Part shown: in pieces, positions 44,848 through 54,249 of the stretch
Numbering within the stretch: position 1 is the stretch's first letter
How the letters are laid out: every line of letters begins with the position of its first letter
DNA from: Chitinophagales bacterium
GTDB lineage: Bacteria; Bacteroidota; Bacteroidia; Chitinophagales; UBA10324
Assembly (NCBI GenBank): GCA_025056305.1
Contig: JANWWJ010000038.1
Coordinates: 86,873 to 150,872 of the forward strand
Direction of reading: 5' to 3'
DNA length: 64,000 bases
Translations under genes and position numbers: made by a program
Notes under the pieces: generated by a model
Seen by the model: only the letters and a program-made list of their open reading frames with translations
Database searches by the model: none
What the model was told of the DNA's origin: nothing

Positions 44848-45870
44848 ATGAATCCTTTGCTCAATCCGTTGCCCGAACGGCTTACACCAGCCGATGCAGA
44901 GGCAGAGCGACTGTTGCGCCCGCCTACGTTCCTGGAGTTTTTTGGGCAGGAGCGTGCTATCGAAAACCTGCGCGTGTTTATTGCAGCTGCCCGGCAAAGG
45001 GGAGAAGCTTTAGATCACGTGTTGTTACACGGACCACCGGGTTTGGGCAAAACCACTCTTGCACACATCATTGCCAACGAGCTGCATGTGAACATTCGGG
45101 TCACCTCAGGTCCGGTTTTGGAACGCCCGGCCGATTTAGCCGGTTTACTTACCTCGTTGCAATTGCGAGATGTATTGTTCATTGATGAAATCCATCGCCT
45201 GAACGCTACAGTGGAAGAATATCTCTATGCCGCAATGGAAGATTTCCGTATCGACATCCTGCTGGAAAGCGGTCCTAATGCCCGGGCTGTTCAACTTCGG
45301 TTGGAGCCGTTTACGTTGGTCGGAGCCACTACCCGCTCCGGTTTGCTTTCGGCCCCGCTGCGTTCTCGCTTTGGCATCACCGCCCGCCTAGATTACTATA
45401 GCCCGGAAGTGCTGCAGCAGATTTTACATCGCTCTGCGCGCATATTGCAAACGCCGCTGGAAGCTGCTGCTGCTGCCGAAATTGCGCGACGGAGCCGAGG
45501 AACACCGCGTATCGCCAATGCTTTACTACGCCGCGTGCGTGACTTTGCTCAGGTTAAAGGAGAAGGTACAATCACGCACGAGATCAGCCGCACCGCCTTG
45601 GATGCCTTGCTCGTTGATGAGCACGGCTTGGATGAAATGGATAATCGCATCTTGCTAACTATAATAGAAAAGTTTAAAGGTGGTCCGGTAGGGTTGAACA
45701 CCATAGCTACAGCTGTCGGCGAAGATCCCGGTACGATTGAAGAAGTCTATGAGCCGTTTTTAATTCAGGAGGGCTACCTAAAGCGAACAACCAGAGGACG
45801 CGAGGCTACCGATCGGGCGTATCAACACCTGGGCAAGATCAGGCCCCAAAGCGGACGCTTATTTAGTTAA
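44848..45870 (+). CDS. ruvB: Holliday junction helicase RuvB
   Basis: The ATPase motor that drives branch migration with RuvA. Starting at 44848 gives 340 residues, the usual length; an in-frame ATG at 44791 adds a non-conserved leader. Motifs: [12 protein letters not shown], Walker [10 protein letters not shown], Walker B LFIDEIHR, sensor [18 protein letters not shown], and the winged-helix end with [16 protein letters not shown] and YLKRTTRGR. ruvA and ruvC are not in the window, as is usual in Bacteroidota. Confidence 0.97.
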   Translation: MNPLLNPLPERLTPADAEAERLLRPPTFLEFFGQERAIENLRVFIAAARQRGEALDHVLLHGPPGLGKTTLAHIIANELHVNIRVTSGPVLERPADLAGLLTSLQLRDVLFIDEIHRLNATVEEYLYAAMEDFRIDILLESGPNARAVQLRLEPFTLVGATTRSGLLSAPLRSRFGITARLDYYSPEVLQQILHRSARILQTPLEAAAAAEIARRSRGTPRIANALLRRVRDFAQVKGEGTITHEISRTALDALLVDEHGLDEMDNRILLTIIEKFKGGPVGLNTIATAVGEDPGTIEEVYEPFLIQEGYLKRTTRGREATDRAYQHLGKIRPQSGRLFS

Positions 45871-45957
45871 GCCAAAGCAAGCCAGAGTAGGCGTTGAATA
45901 TCGCACTCATAGCAAGAAAAAAATTTATGGAAAAACCTTCCGCTTGATATACACGAG

Positions 45958-45980
45958 AAAAAACGGCGCAAGTGGCGCCG
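45958..45980 (-). terminator. Intrinsic terminator of tRNA-Pro
   Basis: On the minus strand CGGCGC-CACTT-GCGCCG forms a 6-bp GC stem (45964-45969 with 45975-45980) followed by six T (45958-45963). It is 40 bases past the tRNA 3' end and in the right orientation. Confidence 0.75.
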
Positions 45981-46019
45981 CTGTCGAGTTCTTTGGAACT
46001 AGACTTTTTCCGTGCTCTG

Positions 46020-46093
46020 TCGGGGTGAGTGGACTCGAACCACCGGCCCCCAGCACCCCATGCTGGTGCGCTAGCCAACTGCGCCACACCCCG
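46020..46093 (-). tRNA. tRNA-Pro (anticodon GGG)
   Basis: Read on the minus strand, a full cloverleaf is visible: acceptor CGGGGTG pairing with CACCCCG, D-stem GCGC/GCGC, anticodon stem CCAGC/GCTGG with loop ATGGGGT (anticodon GGG at 46057-46059, G37), T-arm with TTCGAGT, and discriminator A (46020). C at position 1 is typical of bacterial tRNA-Pro. CCA is not encoded. A terminator follows. Confidence 0.95.
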
Positions 46094-46160
46094 AGGCCAA
46101 CAACAAAATTAGGATAGAACTGAGTTTCACAGTGTTTTCGTCATGAAAATGTAAAACGGA

Positions 46161-46168
46161 TATTTTTG
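46161..46168 (+). promoter_or_regulatory. -7 box of the OMP receptor gene, leaderless spacing
   Basis: TATTTTTG, a perfect TAnnTTTG, is followed by CTTC and then GTG at 46173. TTTCG at 46136-46140 lies 20 bases upstream and may be the -33 element. Confidence 0.5.
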
Positions 46169-46172
46169 CTTC

Positions 46173-48812
46173 GTGCGAAGGGTTGTTTTATGCATGGCGT
46201 GTGGGTTGTGTGTATTCAATACCTTAGCCCAATGGCCAAACCGTACGGGAAATCTCGGGAATACACGCATAGCGAGCATCGGTCACGTTTACGGAAAGGT
46301 CTTAGATAACCGCAGTGGCAAACCTGTTGAATTTGCCACGGTCCAGATCTTTCAAGATCAATTTGATTCCGCTTCAAGAAAAATCGTCAAGCGTTTGGTA
46401 GGGGGAGCACTTACTGAAGAAAACGGTGAATTTTCCATAGAGCAGCTTCCCATTTTTGGCGAGTTTCAGTTGTTGATCAGTGCCATCGGCTACGATTCGT
46501 TGCAGCGAAAATTCTTCTTCGACCTGGATTTTAACAAAGTGCAGCAGGGGCAATGGCAGCAGGCCTTGGCTATGGTGGATAAGGATCTGGGAAACCTAAA
46601 ACTGAATCCAAAACTTATAGAGCTCACTGAAGTAGTGGTAAGTAGCTCTGAGCCCTTATACCGTGTGGAATTGGACAAGCGTATTTACAACCCTTCGAAA
46701 GATCCCAGCAATGCAGGTACTACTGCCGAAGAAATGTTACGTAAAGTACCGAATGTATCTGTGGATCTGGACGGAAATGTTACCCTTCGAAATGCCACAC
46801 CGCAAATTTTTGTGGATGGTCGGCCAACTACCCTCTCCTTAGATCAGATTCCCACCGATGTCATTGAGCGAGTAGAAGTGATTACCAATCCCTCGGCCAA
46901 ATACGATGCTTCGGGAGGTCAAAGTGGCATCATCAATCTGGTGCTCAAAAAGAACCGAAGATTAGGGTATAATGGGAACTTACGCGGAGGCATAGATAAA
47001 TACGGCAAAATCAACCTGGGTGGTGATTTGAACGTTCGGCAAAAAAAAGTCAATGTATTTGCCATAGCTAACTACCATCAGCGTAAGTCAGTAAGCACCA
47101 ATCATACCGAGCGCGATGAGTTTAACCAGGAGCCAGCCTTGTATTTCTGGCAAGACGACTCCAGCACCGCAAGAGGGCAATTCGGATTTTTCAACCTGGG
47201 CACCGATTATTTTGCAACCAACCGTAGCACTTTTACCGTCAGTGGCAATTATACCTTGGGCCGATTTGAGCCCTATACCACTGCCTATCTAATTACTGAC
47301 ACACTTCGCGACCCTGTCATTCGCACACTTACAGAGCGACTTTCAGATAACCGGCGTCGTTTTGACAATGTCGGGGGTACCCTGGCATTCAAACATCTGT
47401 TTCCGCGCGAAGGCGATGAGCTAACGGCCGACATCAATTTTAACGTGAACCATGGAGGCCGCACCAGCTTGCTGCACTCAAAATACTTCGATGCCCAGGG
47501 CCTGCATCCGTCGCCGTTGTTTCGGCAGGAAGAAAGCGGAAGCACAGCGTTTAGCCTTTTGGTGGTTCAGACGGATTACAAGCGCATGCTCAGCAAAGGC
47601 AGCAAAATGGAAGCTGGAATGCGGTTCACGCAACGCATCTTTGATTCCCGTAACGAGATATGGCTAATCGACCCCTATGATGGTGACACCATTCCTGTGG
47701 ATGACTACAACAATTATCAATACGACGACCGCATAGGAGCTGCCTATATCACTGTCGGACAGGAACAAGGGCGCTGGCAATATCAAGTGGGTTTGCGGGC
47801 AGAAAGCTATTTCTACGATGGGCGCTTAACCGACACAGGACAGCAATACCAAAACCATTATCCGGTGAGCCTGTTTCCCAGTGCAGCGTTGAGCTATGAG
47901 GTGTCTAAAAACAGTCAGTTGCAGGTTAATTACAGCCGTCGGATCGATCGACCGGGTTTTTTTCAGCTTTGGCCTTACATCGACTACAGTGATTCGCTCA
48001 ACCTTTCACGAGGTAACCCCGGTCTTAAACCTCAGTTTACCCATACTTCTGAATTGATATGGGAAAAACAACTGGAAAACAACAGCAACATTTCGGTGAC
48101 AGCATATTACAAGTACACGAACAATATGATCACCCGTTATCAGCAACTGGAGTACGATACCTTACTCAACCGCGAAGTCATCATCAACACTTTTCAAAAT
48201 GCGCACTCCAGCAGTACTGCCGGATTGGAACTTTCGGCCCTAATGTATTTTGGAAAGCGTTTTTCCGTATCCGTAAATCCTTCTGTTTATCAAACCTTAA
48301 TTGACGGATCGAATATTGAAGACAACCTCAAGGCCGAGCAGTTGAGCTGGAACGGTCGCGCCCACCTTACGATAAGGCTACCTGAGCAAATCAGCGTGCA
48401 ATGGAGTTTTGACTATCAATCGCGCACGCTGGTCATGCAGGGCGGAGGTCGTTGGGGAGGGCCGGGCATGGGTACGGGCATAGGCATGCATGGGGCTTTT
48501 GGCTCGCCGCCGGCAACCGTGCAAGGCTACACCGATCCCGTCTTTCATTCAGACATTTCCATAAGAAAAGACTTTTTAAAACAGCGAAATGCCAGTGTTA
48601 CCCTTTCATTTAATGACATCTTCCGGTCACGTCGCATAAAGACATTTTATGATACAGATTTTTTCTATCAATGGTCAGAACGACTGCGCGACCCCCAAAT
48701 GATCCGTCTGAACTTCAGTTATCGATTTGGAAAGTTTGACACCCAACTGTTCCGGCGCAAAAATCTTCGTGTGGATCCCGAACTGATGCAGGAAATGGGC
48801 GCCCTGCAATAG
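46173..48812 (+). CDS. TonB-receptor-like outer membrane beta-barrel family protein
   Basis: An 879-residue outer-membrane protein: signal peptide (VVLCMACGLCVFNTLAQ), carboxypeptidase-regulatory-like domain (~35-115, VYGKVLDNRSGKPVEFATVQ), a plug domain with TAEEMLRKVPNVSVDLDGNV, IFVDGRPTTLSLDQIP and VERVEVITNPSAKYDASGGQSGIINL, and a large barrel with NYSRRIDRPGFFQLWPY and LSRGNPGLKPQ. This is the OMP_b-brl_3 type of Bacteroidota. The start is GTG at 46173, directly behind a -7 box, or ATG at 46194, which still leaves a short signal peptide. The substrate is unknown and no SusD is present. Confidence 0.88.
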   Translation: MRRVVLCMACGLCVFNTLAQWPNRTGNLGNTRIASIGHVYGKVLDNRSGKPVEFATVQIFQDQFDSASRKIVKRLVGGALTEENGEFSIEQLPIFGEFQLLISAIGYDSLQRKFFFDLDFNKVQQGQWQQALAMVDKDLGNLKLNPKLIELTEVVVSSSEPLYRVELDKRIYNPSKDPSNAGTTAEEMLRKVPNVSVDLDGNVTLRNATPQIFVDGRPTTLSLDQIPTDVIERVEVITNPSAKYDASGGQSGIINLVLKKNRRLGYNGNLRGGIDKYGKINLGGDLNVRQKKVNVFAIANYHQRKSVSTNHTERDEFNQEPALYFWQDDSSTARGQFGFFNLGTDYFATNRSTFTVSGNYTLGRFEPYTTAYLITDTLRDPVIRTLTERLSDNRRRFDNVGGTLAFKHLFPREGDELTADINFNVNHGGRTSLLHSKYFDAQGLHPSPLFRQEESGSTAFSLLVVQTDYKRMLSKGSKMEAGMRFTQRIFDSRNEIWLIDPYDGDTIPVDDYNNYQYDDRIGAAYITVGQEQGRWQYQVGLRAESYFYDGRLTDTGQQYQNHYPVSLFPSAALSYEVSKNSQLQVNYSRRIDRPGFFQLWPYIDYSDSLNLSRGNPGLKPQFTHTSELIWEKQLENNSNISVTAYYKYTNNMITRYQQLEYDTLLNREVIINTFQNAHSSSTAGLELSALMYFGKRFSVSVNPSVYQTLIDGSNIEDNLKAEQLSWNGRAHLTIRLPEQISVQWSFDYQSRTLVMQGGGRWGGPGMGTGIGMHGAFGSPPATVQGYTDPVFHSDISIRKDFLKQRNASVTLSFNDIFRSRRIKTFYDTDFFYQWSERLRDPQMIRLNFSYRFGKFDTQLFRRKNLRVDPELMQEMGALQ

Positions 48813-48862
48813 GTTCGTAGCCTGATGCGGTTCAAAAGTGCTTTATGCTTGTAATTCGCTTC

Positions 48863-48870
48863 TAAGTTTA
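48863..48870 (+). promoter_or_regulatory. Possible -7 box of the BatA operon, leaderless spacing
   Basis: TAAGTTTA, one mismatch to TAnnTTTG, ends 5 bases before the ATG at 48876. No -33 TTTG is clear. Confidence 0.35.
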
Positions 48871-48875
48871 CAGGT

Positions 48876-50891
48876 ATGGTTTTGTTGTATCCGGCTGTTC
48901 TGATTGCATTGTTGGCAATAGCCATTCCTATCATCGTGCACTTGTTTCAGTTTCGCCGGTACAAAACGATCTATTTTCCCAGTGTACGTTTTTTAAAGCA
49001 GGCCACCGAACAAACCGATGCGCGGCAGCGACTTCGGCACTTGCTCATCCTGTTGTGCCGCATTATGACCATCGTCTTTTTGGTATTGGCCTTTGCGCAG
49101 CCGCTGCTCAAGCGAGCAAAAGAGTTGATTGCTGCCGGCAAACAGCGCATCTGTATTTACGTAGATAATTCATTCAGCATGGGGCGAGCCAGTGATGAGG
49201 GCACTGTGTTGGATGAAGCCAAATCAAGAGCTGAGGAACTGGTGCGTGCCTATGGCCAGGAAGACGAGTTTCAAGTTCTGACCAATGAATTCTCTGCCGC
49301 ACAACAGCAATGGGTGGACCGGGAAGAAGCGTTGCGCCGCATTCGGGCTATTATGCCTTCTGCCTATAGCCGTACGCTCAATTCTGTCCTTCAGCGTCAG
49401 CGTGATGCGCTCAGGCCTGGGAGCGGCCATGCTTTTCTTTTCAGCGATTTTCAAAAAAATCTTTTGAAAGAGCCTGTAGTCGCCGACACGTTGGTGCATA
49501 CGACCCTGGTGCCGTTGACATCAGCAGGGCAAGGTAATTTGTTCATCGACACGTGCTGGTTATATGCCCCGGTGCAATTAGCCGGTCAGCAGGCACGGCT
49601 TATGGTCCGACTTCGAAATCTCTCGTCCGCCCCCGTTCGGGAAGGGCGTGTCACCTTGACCATCAATGATGAGATTAAAGCTATTTCCGATTTTGCTCTG
49701 GAAGGGGGAACCAGTCGGTTGGATACCCTTGTGTTCACATTTGCCGATACAGGCTGGAACCGTGCCGAAGTGACCTTGACAGACCATCCCGTGGTTTTCG
49801 ATGATACCTATTATTTCACTCTTCCGGTGCATTCGCGGTTGGAAGTTGTTGCCCTAAGTGCAGAACAGCCGAATCCTTATGTTCAGGCGGTTTTTGGCCA
49901 TTCGGCTACTTTCCGCCTCACCACATTCACAGGTGCTCAGGTTCCCTACGATCGCGTGCAACTGGCCGATTTTGTGGTTGCAACGCAACTGGATGTCTTG
50001 CCTTCAGGCTTGGTGGCTACGCTAAAGGAGTTTTTGGAGCAAGGCGGCAATGTGGCCCTGTTTCCTTCACCTAAAGCCCAAACGGCAAGCTATAATGAGT
50101 TGCTTCAAGCTGTGCGTGGAGGTCAGCTCATGACCTGGCGTAGTGCGTCTCTGCAGCTCAATCGCGTCACATTACAGGATGAACTGGTTCAGGGCATCTT
50201 TCACCGGTTGCCCGATAACACGAGTTGGCCGGAGGTAAAAGGAGCTTTTGGTTTTGATCTGAGCGGGCCTACCCTGGCTCAGCCGCTTTGGTCGTTTAGC
50301 GATGGTATGCCCGCCATTGTCAAAGTGCCCGTAGGCAGAGGATTGCTTTTCATCAGCACGCTGCCTTTAGACCGCAACTACGGCGATTGGATGCTGCATC
50401 CGTTGTTTGCCCCTTTGTTGTTTAACATGGCTACCGTGCGGGCATACGTGCCCGCTCGCGCCTATACCTTGGGCAAGGAATCGCGTTTGATGGTAAAAGC
50501 AGAGCAACTACATCCCGATGGCAGCTTGTTGCTGCGTAATGTCCAATCATCATTCATTCCACCTCAGCGGCGAGAGCAGCGAGCCGTAATTCTTTTTGTT
50601 GGCCGCAATGAGGAAACGGCTGGCTTTTATGAAATTACCGATGCAAGCAATCAATCATACGGGTGGGTAGCCTTTAACTACGACCGCAGTGAGTCAGATT
50701 TTTCTTTTTTGAATGAAAAAGAATTGCAGCAACTGGGTGAAACCCTTCGTGCTCAAGTTGTGGACGAGCCGGCGGCTCAGCTGGCCGGGCTGTGGTCGGG
50801 CAACGTTTGGGGCCTGACGCTCTGGAAAGTTTCGCTTATTTTGGCCCTGCTGTTCCTGCTTTTAGAAACGGCTTTACTCAAACTTCGTTGA
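48876..50891 (+). CDS. BatA-type membrane protein with von Willebrand A-like region
   Basis: A 671-residue membrane protein. It begins with the BatA N-terminal pattern LLYPAVLIALLAIAIPIIVHLFQFRR (helix 1), then a second helix (~57-76) and a vWA-like domain with the MIDAS-type sequence DNSFS (97-101). A central beta domain and a GATase-like segment (VPVGRGLLFISTLPLDRNYGDW) precede a C-terminal helix (WKVSLILALLFLLLETALL). In Bacteroidota such proteins are near peptidoglycan or aerotolerance genes, but the role is unproven. It is the first gene of an operon with the dihydroorotase-like gene 6 bases on. Confidence 0.85.
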   Translation: MVLLYPAVLIALLAIAIPIIVHLFQFRRYKTIYFPSVRFLKQATEQTDARQRLRHLLILLCRIMTIVFLVLAFAQPLLKRAKELIAAGKQRICIYVDNSFSMGRASDEGTVLDEAKSRAEELVRAYGQEDEFQVLTNEFSAAQQQWVDREEALRRIRAIMPSAYSRTLNSVLQRQRDALRPGSGHAFLFSDFQKNLLKEPVVADTLVHTTLVPLTSAGQGNLFIDTCWLYAPVQLAGQQARLMVRLRNLSSAPVREGRVTLTINDEIKAISDFALEGGTSRLDTLVFTFADTGWNRAEVTLTDHPVVFDDTYYFTLPVHSRLEVVALSAEQPNPYVQAVFGHSATFRLTTFTGAQVPYDRVQLADFVVATQLDVLPSGLVATLKEFLEQGGNVALFPSPKAQTASYNELLQAVRGGQLMTWRSASLQLNRVTLQDELVQGIFHRLPDNTSWPEVKGAFGFDLSGPTLAQPLWSFSDGMPAIVKVPVGRGLLFISTLPLDRNYGDWMLHPLFAPLLFNMATVRAYVPARAYTLGKESRLMVKAEQLHPDGSLLLRNVQSSFIPPQRREQRAVILFVGRNEETAGFYEITDASNQSYGWVAFNYDRSESDFSFLNEKELQQLGETLRAQVVDEPAAQLAGLWSGNVWGLTLWKVSLILALLFLLLETALLKLR

Positions 50892-50897
50892 CCACGC

Positions 50898-52157
50898 ATG
50901 GGGCTGCTGATCCGTTCCGTAACGTTGATCGATCAGCAGTCGCCGTTTCATCTAAAGTGTATAGATGTTCGGGTCGCTGATGGCCGGATTTCCCAGTTGG
51001 GTCAGCTCTCCGAAGAACCAGGGGATGAAGTTTTCGATGCTTCCGGATGCTACTTGTCAGCCGGCTGGATTGATTTAATGGCATTTGTAGGCGAACCGGG
51101 TCGCGAGCAGGTGGAAACCGTAAGTACTCTGTTAGACGCTGCTGCTGCAGGCGGTTTTACCGGAGTAGTTGCCTTTAGTGAGGGCAACCCGGTGCCTGAT
51201 CACCGCGTGGTCATTGGTTACTTAAAAAGCCGGGCAGAATCGCACATAACAGAGCTGCTGCCAGCCGGCACATTAAGTAAAGGAAGAAAGGGACTTGAAC
51301 TGGCGGAAATATTGCTAATGAATCAGGCGGGAGCCATCGTTTTTGGCGATATGCCGGCTCCGGTGGTTTCATCAGGCTTCATGATGCGTGCACTGTTGTA
51401 TGCGAAAAACATTGATGCATGTATATATAGCTTAACCATGGACCCATCCATCAGTCCCGACGGCCAGGTCCATGAAAGCACCTTCAGTGTTCAGCGAGGC
51501 ATTCGAAGTTTACCTGAAATTGCAGAAGAGATCATAGTGACGCGCGATTTGGTACTGGTCTCTTACACCGGTCGTCCCCTTCATTTTGCATGTGTCAGCA
51601 CGACAGCTTCGGTACGGCTCATTCGCCAAGCAAAAAAACAGGGCATTAAAGTAACAGCTGCGGTGCCGGTTACCCATCTGTTGTTTGATGAAACAAAACT
51701 TGATTCCTATAATACGTATTGGAAACTTTTTCCTCCCTTACGTTCTCAGAACCATGTTGAGGCGTTGCGGGAAGGGCTTGTGGATGGTACCTTGGATGCA
51801 GTATGCTCGATGCATCGCCCCTGTAGTCGCGATGAAAAGTTAGTTCCGTTCGATCAAGCTGCCTTTGGCATGATCAATCTACAGACCTGCTTTGCCTTGC
51901 TCAATCAGACGGGCCTTTTAACGGTTGAACAATTGGTCGAGAAGTTAGCCATCGCTCCGCGACGCATCTTGAATCTGCCCATGCCTTCCTTCGAACCGGG
52001 CTCCATTGCCAACTTTACTATTTTTGATGTGAATCGCTCCTGGACGTTCACCCCTGAAATGAATCGGTCGAAATCTGAAAACTCACCCCTGTTTCAAGTG
52101 CCATTGAAGGGCAAGCCCATAGCCATTTACAATCGGGGAAAATTTTTGAAAATCTGA
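50898..52157 (+). CDS. Dihydroorotase-like protein lacking metal ligands
   Basis: A 419-residue amidohydrolase-fold protein clearly related to type I dihydroorotase (PyrC), with the overall order kept: SAGWID, GGFTGVVAFSEG, SFVQ-like loop, EKLVPFDQAAFGMINLQTCFAL. However, catalytic positions are changed. The HxHxRE motif reads DLMAFVGEPG (Met61, Phe63, Gly65), the HVST histidine is Cys232, and the catalytic aspartate of TDHAPH is Met305 (SMHRPC). It is probably inactive as a hydrolase and may be regulatory or structural, as inactive dihydroorotases are for aspartate transcarbamoylase elsewhere. No pyrB is in the window. Confidence 0.85.
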   Translation: MGLLIRSVTLIDQQSPFHLKCIDVRVADGRISQLGQLSEEPGDEVFDASGCYLSAGWIDLMAFVGEPGREQVETVSTLLDAAAAGGFTGVVAFSEGNPVPDHRVVIGYLKSRAESHITELLPAGTLSKGRKGLELAEILLMNQAGAIVFGDMPAPVVSSGFMMRALLYAKNIDACIYSLTMDPSISPDGQVHESTFSVQRGIRSLPEIAEEIIVTRDLVLVSYTGRPLHFACVSTTASVRLIRQAKKQGIKVTAAVPVTHLLFDETKLDSYNTYWKLFPPLRSQNHVEALREGLVDGTLDAVCSMHRPCSRDEKLVPFDQAAFGMINLQTCFALLNQTGLLTVEQLVEKLAIAPRRILNLPMPSFEPGSIANFTIFDVNRSWTFTPEMNRSKSENSPLFQVPLKGKPIAIYNRGKFLKI

Positions 52158-52160
52158 ATC

Positions 52161-52676
52161 ATGGAAAAACCACCCACGCCATTTTTATCTGCACTGAAGT
52201 ATGCCTTCATTATTGGGCTGGTCTCCTTTATCTGGGGCATGATAGCTTATTTATCCGGATGGTATCTCAGAAATTGGGCCAACTACGTGAGCTACGGAAT
52301 CCTGCTGCTGGGCATTGTATTGGCCATTTTAGACTACCGCAACAAGCGACTGGGTGGAAACATCACTTTTGGTCAGGCCTTTTCGGCAGGGTGCTTGTTC
52401 AGCATTTTTTACGGTTTGCTCGGAGTTTTATCCTTATGGTTAATGATTCATTTCATAGCACCTGATATGATCGAACAAATCCTGCAAGCCACCGAAGAGC
52501 GACTGATTGCGCAGGGCTTGAGTGACAGTGAATTGAAAACAGCAATGGAGATGACTCGTAAATTCATGACGCCGGCATGGATGAGTGTTTTCGTCATAGG
52601 ATTTTCGCTACTGTTTGGAGCGATTTTTTCTTCCCTTGCTGCGCTGTTTTTGAAACGCACGCCCCCGGAAGCTTGA
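52161..52676 (+). CDS. DUF4199 membrane protein
   Basis: A 171-residue protein with four predicted helices (about 12-32, 41-58, 73-96, 140-163) and the DUF4199 layout, including LDYRNKRLGGNITFGQAFSAG between helices 2 and 3. Function is unknown. It begins 3 bases after the dihydroorotase-like gene and ends 4 bases before the glycosyltransferase, a neighbourhood widely kept in Bacteroidota. Confidence 0.85.
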   Translation: MEKPPTPFLSALKYAFIIGLVSFIWGMIAYLSGWYLRNWANYVSYGILLLGIVLAILDYRNKRLGGNITFGQAFSAGCLFSIFYGLLGVLSLWLMIHFIAPDMIEQILQATEERLIAQGLSDSELKTAMEMTRKFMTPAWMSVFVIGFSLLFGAIFSSLAALFLKRTPPEA

Positions 52677-52680
52677 AGGC

Positions 52681-53628
52681 ATGCCTCAGCTCTCTGTTGT
52701 TGTTCCCTTGTTCAATGAAGCACAGTCGTTACCTGAGCTGCATCAGTGGATTCAACGGGTTTGCCGGGAGTCACAGCTCAGTTATGAAATCATTTTTATT
52801 GATGACGGCAGCACCGATGAAAGTTGGTCGGTAATCAAAACATTGGCTCTGTCGGACCCGCAGCTACGGGGCATTCGTTTTCGCAGAAATTATGGCAAAA
52901 GTGCAGCGTTGCAAGAAGGCTTTCGCGCTGCGCAAGGGGAAGTGGTAATTACCATGGATGCTGACCTACAGGACAGCCCGGATGAAATACCGATGTTATA
53001 CCGTATGATTTCCGAAGAGGGCTTTGATCTGGTGTCGGGTTGGAAGCGTAAACGCAAGGATCCGATTTCGAAGACCTTACCGTCGCGGCTGTTTAATCGG
53101 GTGACGCGCTGGGTCAGCGGCATCCCCCTGCACGATTTCAATTGCGGGTTGAAGGCGTATCGCAAGGAGGTGGTTAAAAGCATTGAAGTTTACGGTGAAA
53201 TGCATCGGTACTTACCCGTTATCGTTCAGTGGGCTGGCTTTAACCGTATCGGAGAGCACATCGTCAGGCATTACCCTCGGCGATATGGCCGAAGCAAGTT
53301 TGGCTGGAGCCGTTTCCTCACTGGTTTTTTGGATTTATTGTCTATTCAATTTGTCACGCGCTTTGGCAAAAGACCCATGCATATGTTTGGCGCTTTGGGA
53401 CTGATGGCTTTCTTTATCGGCTTTGTCATTGCGGTATGGCTGGCCATACAAAAATTTGTTTTTTTACAATATAAAATGACCGAACGCCCTATCTTTTACG
53501 TAGCGTTGGTAGCCATGATCATTGGAGTTCAGCTTTTTGTAGCTGGTTTTTTGGCAGAATTGATGACGCGTCTGCAAGCGAGCCGCCACGACTATCAGGT
53601 GGATGAGCGCATCGGTGTAGCGTCCTAG
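52681..53628 (+). CDS. Family 2 glycosyltransferase (polyprenyl-phosphate type)
   Basis: A 315-residue GT-A enzyme of the DPM1/GtrB kind that moves a sugar from a nucleotide to polyprenyl phosphate at the inner membrane. Motifs: VVPLFNEAQSL, DDGSTDESW (41-49), FRRNYGKSAALQ, DXD site DADLQDSP (93-100), and NCGLKAYR. Two C-terminal helices (~235-255 and ~275-295) anchor it. It ends the BatA operon. Its TAG stop forms the first bases of the miaE -7 box. Confidence 0.92.
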   Translation: MPQLSVVVPLFNEAQSLPELHQWIQRVCRESQLSYEIIFIDDGSTDESWSVIKTLALSDPQLRGIRFRRNYGKSAALQEGFRAAQGEVVITMDADLQDSPDEIPMLYRMISEEGFDLVSGWKRKRKDPISKTLPSRLFNRVTRWVSGIPLHDFNCGLKAYRKEVVKSIEVYGEMHRYLPVIVQWAGFNRIGEHIVRHYPRRYGRSKFGWSRFLTGFLDLLSIQFVTRFGKRPMHMFGALGLMAFFIGFVIAVWLAIQKFVFLQYKMTERPIFYVALVAMIIGVQLFVAGFLAELMTRLQASRHDYQVDERIGVAS

Positions 53629-53633
53629 TTTTG
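53626..53633 (+). promoter_or_regulatory. -7 box of miaE
   Basis: TAGTTTTG, a perfect TAnnTTTG whose TAG is also the stop codon of the glycosyltransferase. It ends 17 bases before the ATG at 53651. Confidence 0.5.
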
Positions 53634-53650
53634 CACGAAAGCACAACGCC

Positions 53651-54238
53651 ATGCGCGGCATGTTTCGGCTAAAGCTGGCCACCGATCCGCGGTGGGCCAA
53701 CCTGGCTGCCTGTACTTTGGATGAAATCCTTAGCGATCATGCTTATTGTGAACAGAAAGCTGCCAGCAGCTGCATTTCCCTGATCCAACGCTATCCAGAA
53801 CGGCAGGAGCTGGTCGAAGCACTCGCCCCCGTAGTTGCTGAAGAATGGGAACATTTTCGCATGGTGTTGGCAGAGCAGAAAAAACGGGGCTTTAAGCTGG
53901 GGCCGCAGCGCCGCGACGCTTATGTAAACCGTCTGCGCCTGCTGATTCGCAAGGGAAAGGCCGACAAGCAAATGCTTGATGAGCTGTTGATTTGCGCCCT
54001 CATTGAAGCCCGAAGCTGTGAGCGTTTTCGTGTGTTGTCTGAACAACTCAGCGATGTTCAATTGCGCCGTTTTTACCGGCATTTTATGAAATCAGAAGCC
54101 GGACACTATACGTTGTTCATGAAACTTGCGCTTCGCTATTTTTCGAAAGACGAAGTGCGACAACGCTGGAGGGAACTGGTTCAGGCTGAAAAAGAAATTC
54201 TCGAAAATATGGAACTGCGGGGCGACCGCATGCATTGA
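53651..54238 (+). CDS. miaE: tRNA 2-methylthio-N6-isopentenyladenosine hydroxylase
   Basis: A di-iron ferritin-like enzyme that hydroxylates the isopentenyl group on A37 of tRNAs reading U-starting codons. The 195-residue protein has the MiaE pattern: DHAYCEQKAASSCISLIQRYP, EEWEHFRMVLAEQKKRG, ALIEARSCERFRVL and KSEAGHYTLF, which together supply the Glu and His iron ligands. The start at 53651 is preceded by a -7 box. It converges on cphA with an 11-base gap. Confidence 0.93.
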   Translation: MRGMFRLKLATDPRWANLAACTLDEILSDHAYCEQKAASSCISLIQRYPERQELVEALAPVVAEEWEHFRMVLAEQKKRGFKLGPQRRDAYVNRLRLLIRKGKADKQMLDELLICALIEARSCERFRVLSEQLSDVQLRRFYRHFMKSEAGHYTLFMKLALRYFSKDEVRQRWRELVQAEKEILENMELRGDRMH

Positions 54239-54249
54239 CAAGCCTGCTG

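Noticed and set aside
45863..46087. Minus-strand open frame of 74 residues (MAQLASAPAWGAGGRWFESTHPD...).
   Set aside because: It is a translation of the tRNA-Pro gene and its terminator; this type of peptide is a known artefact of tRNA genes.
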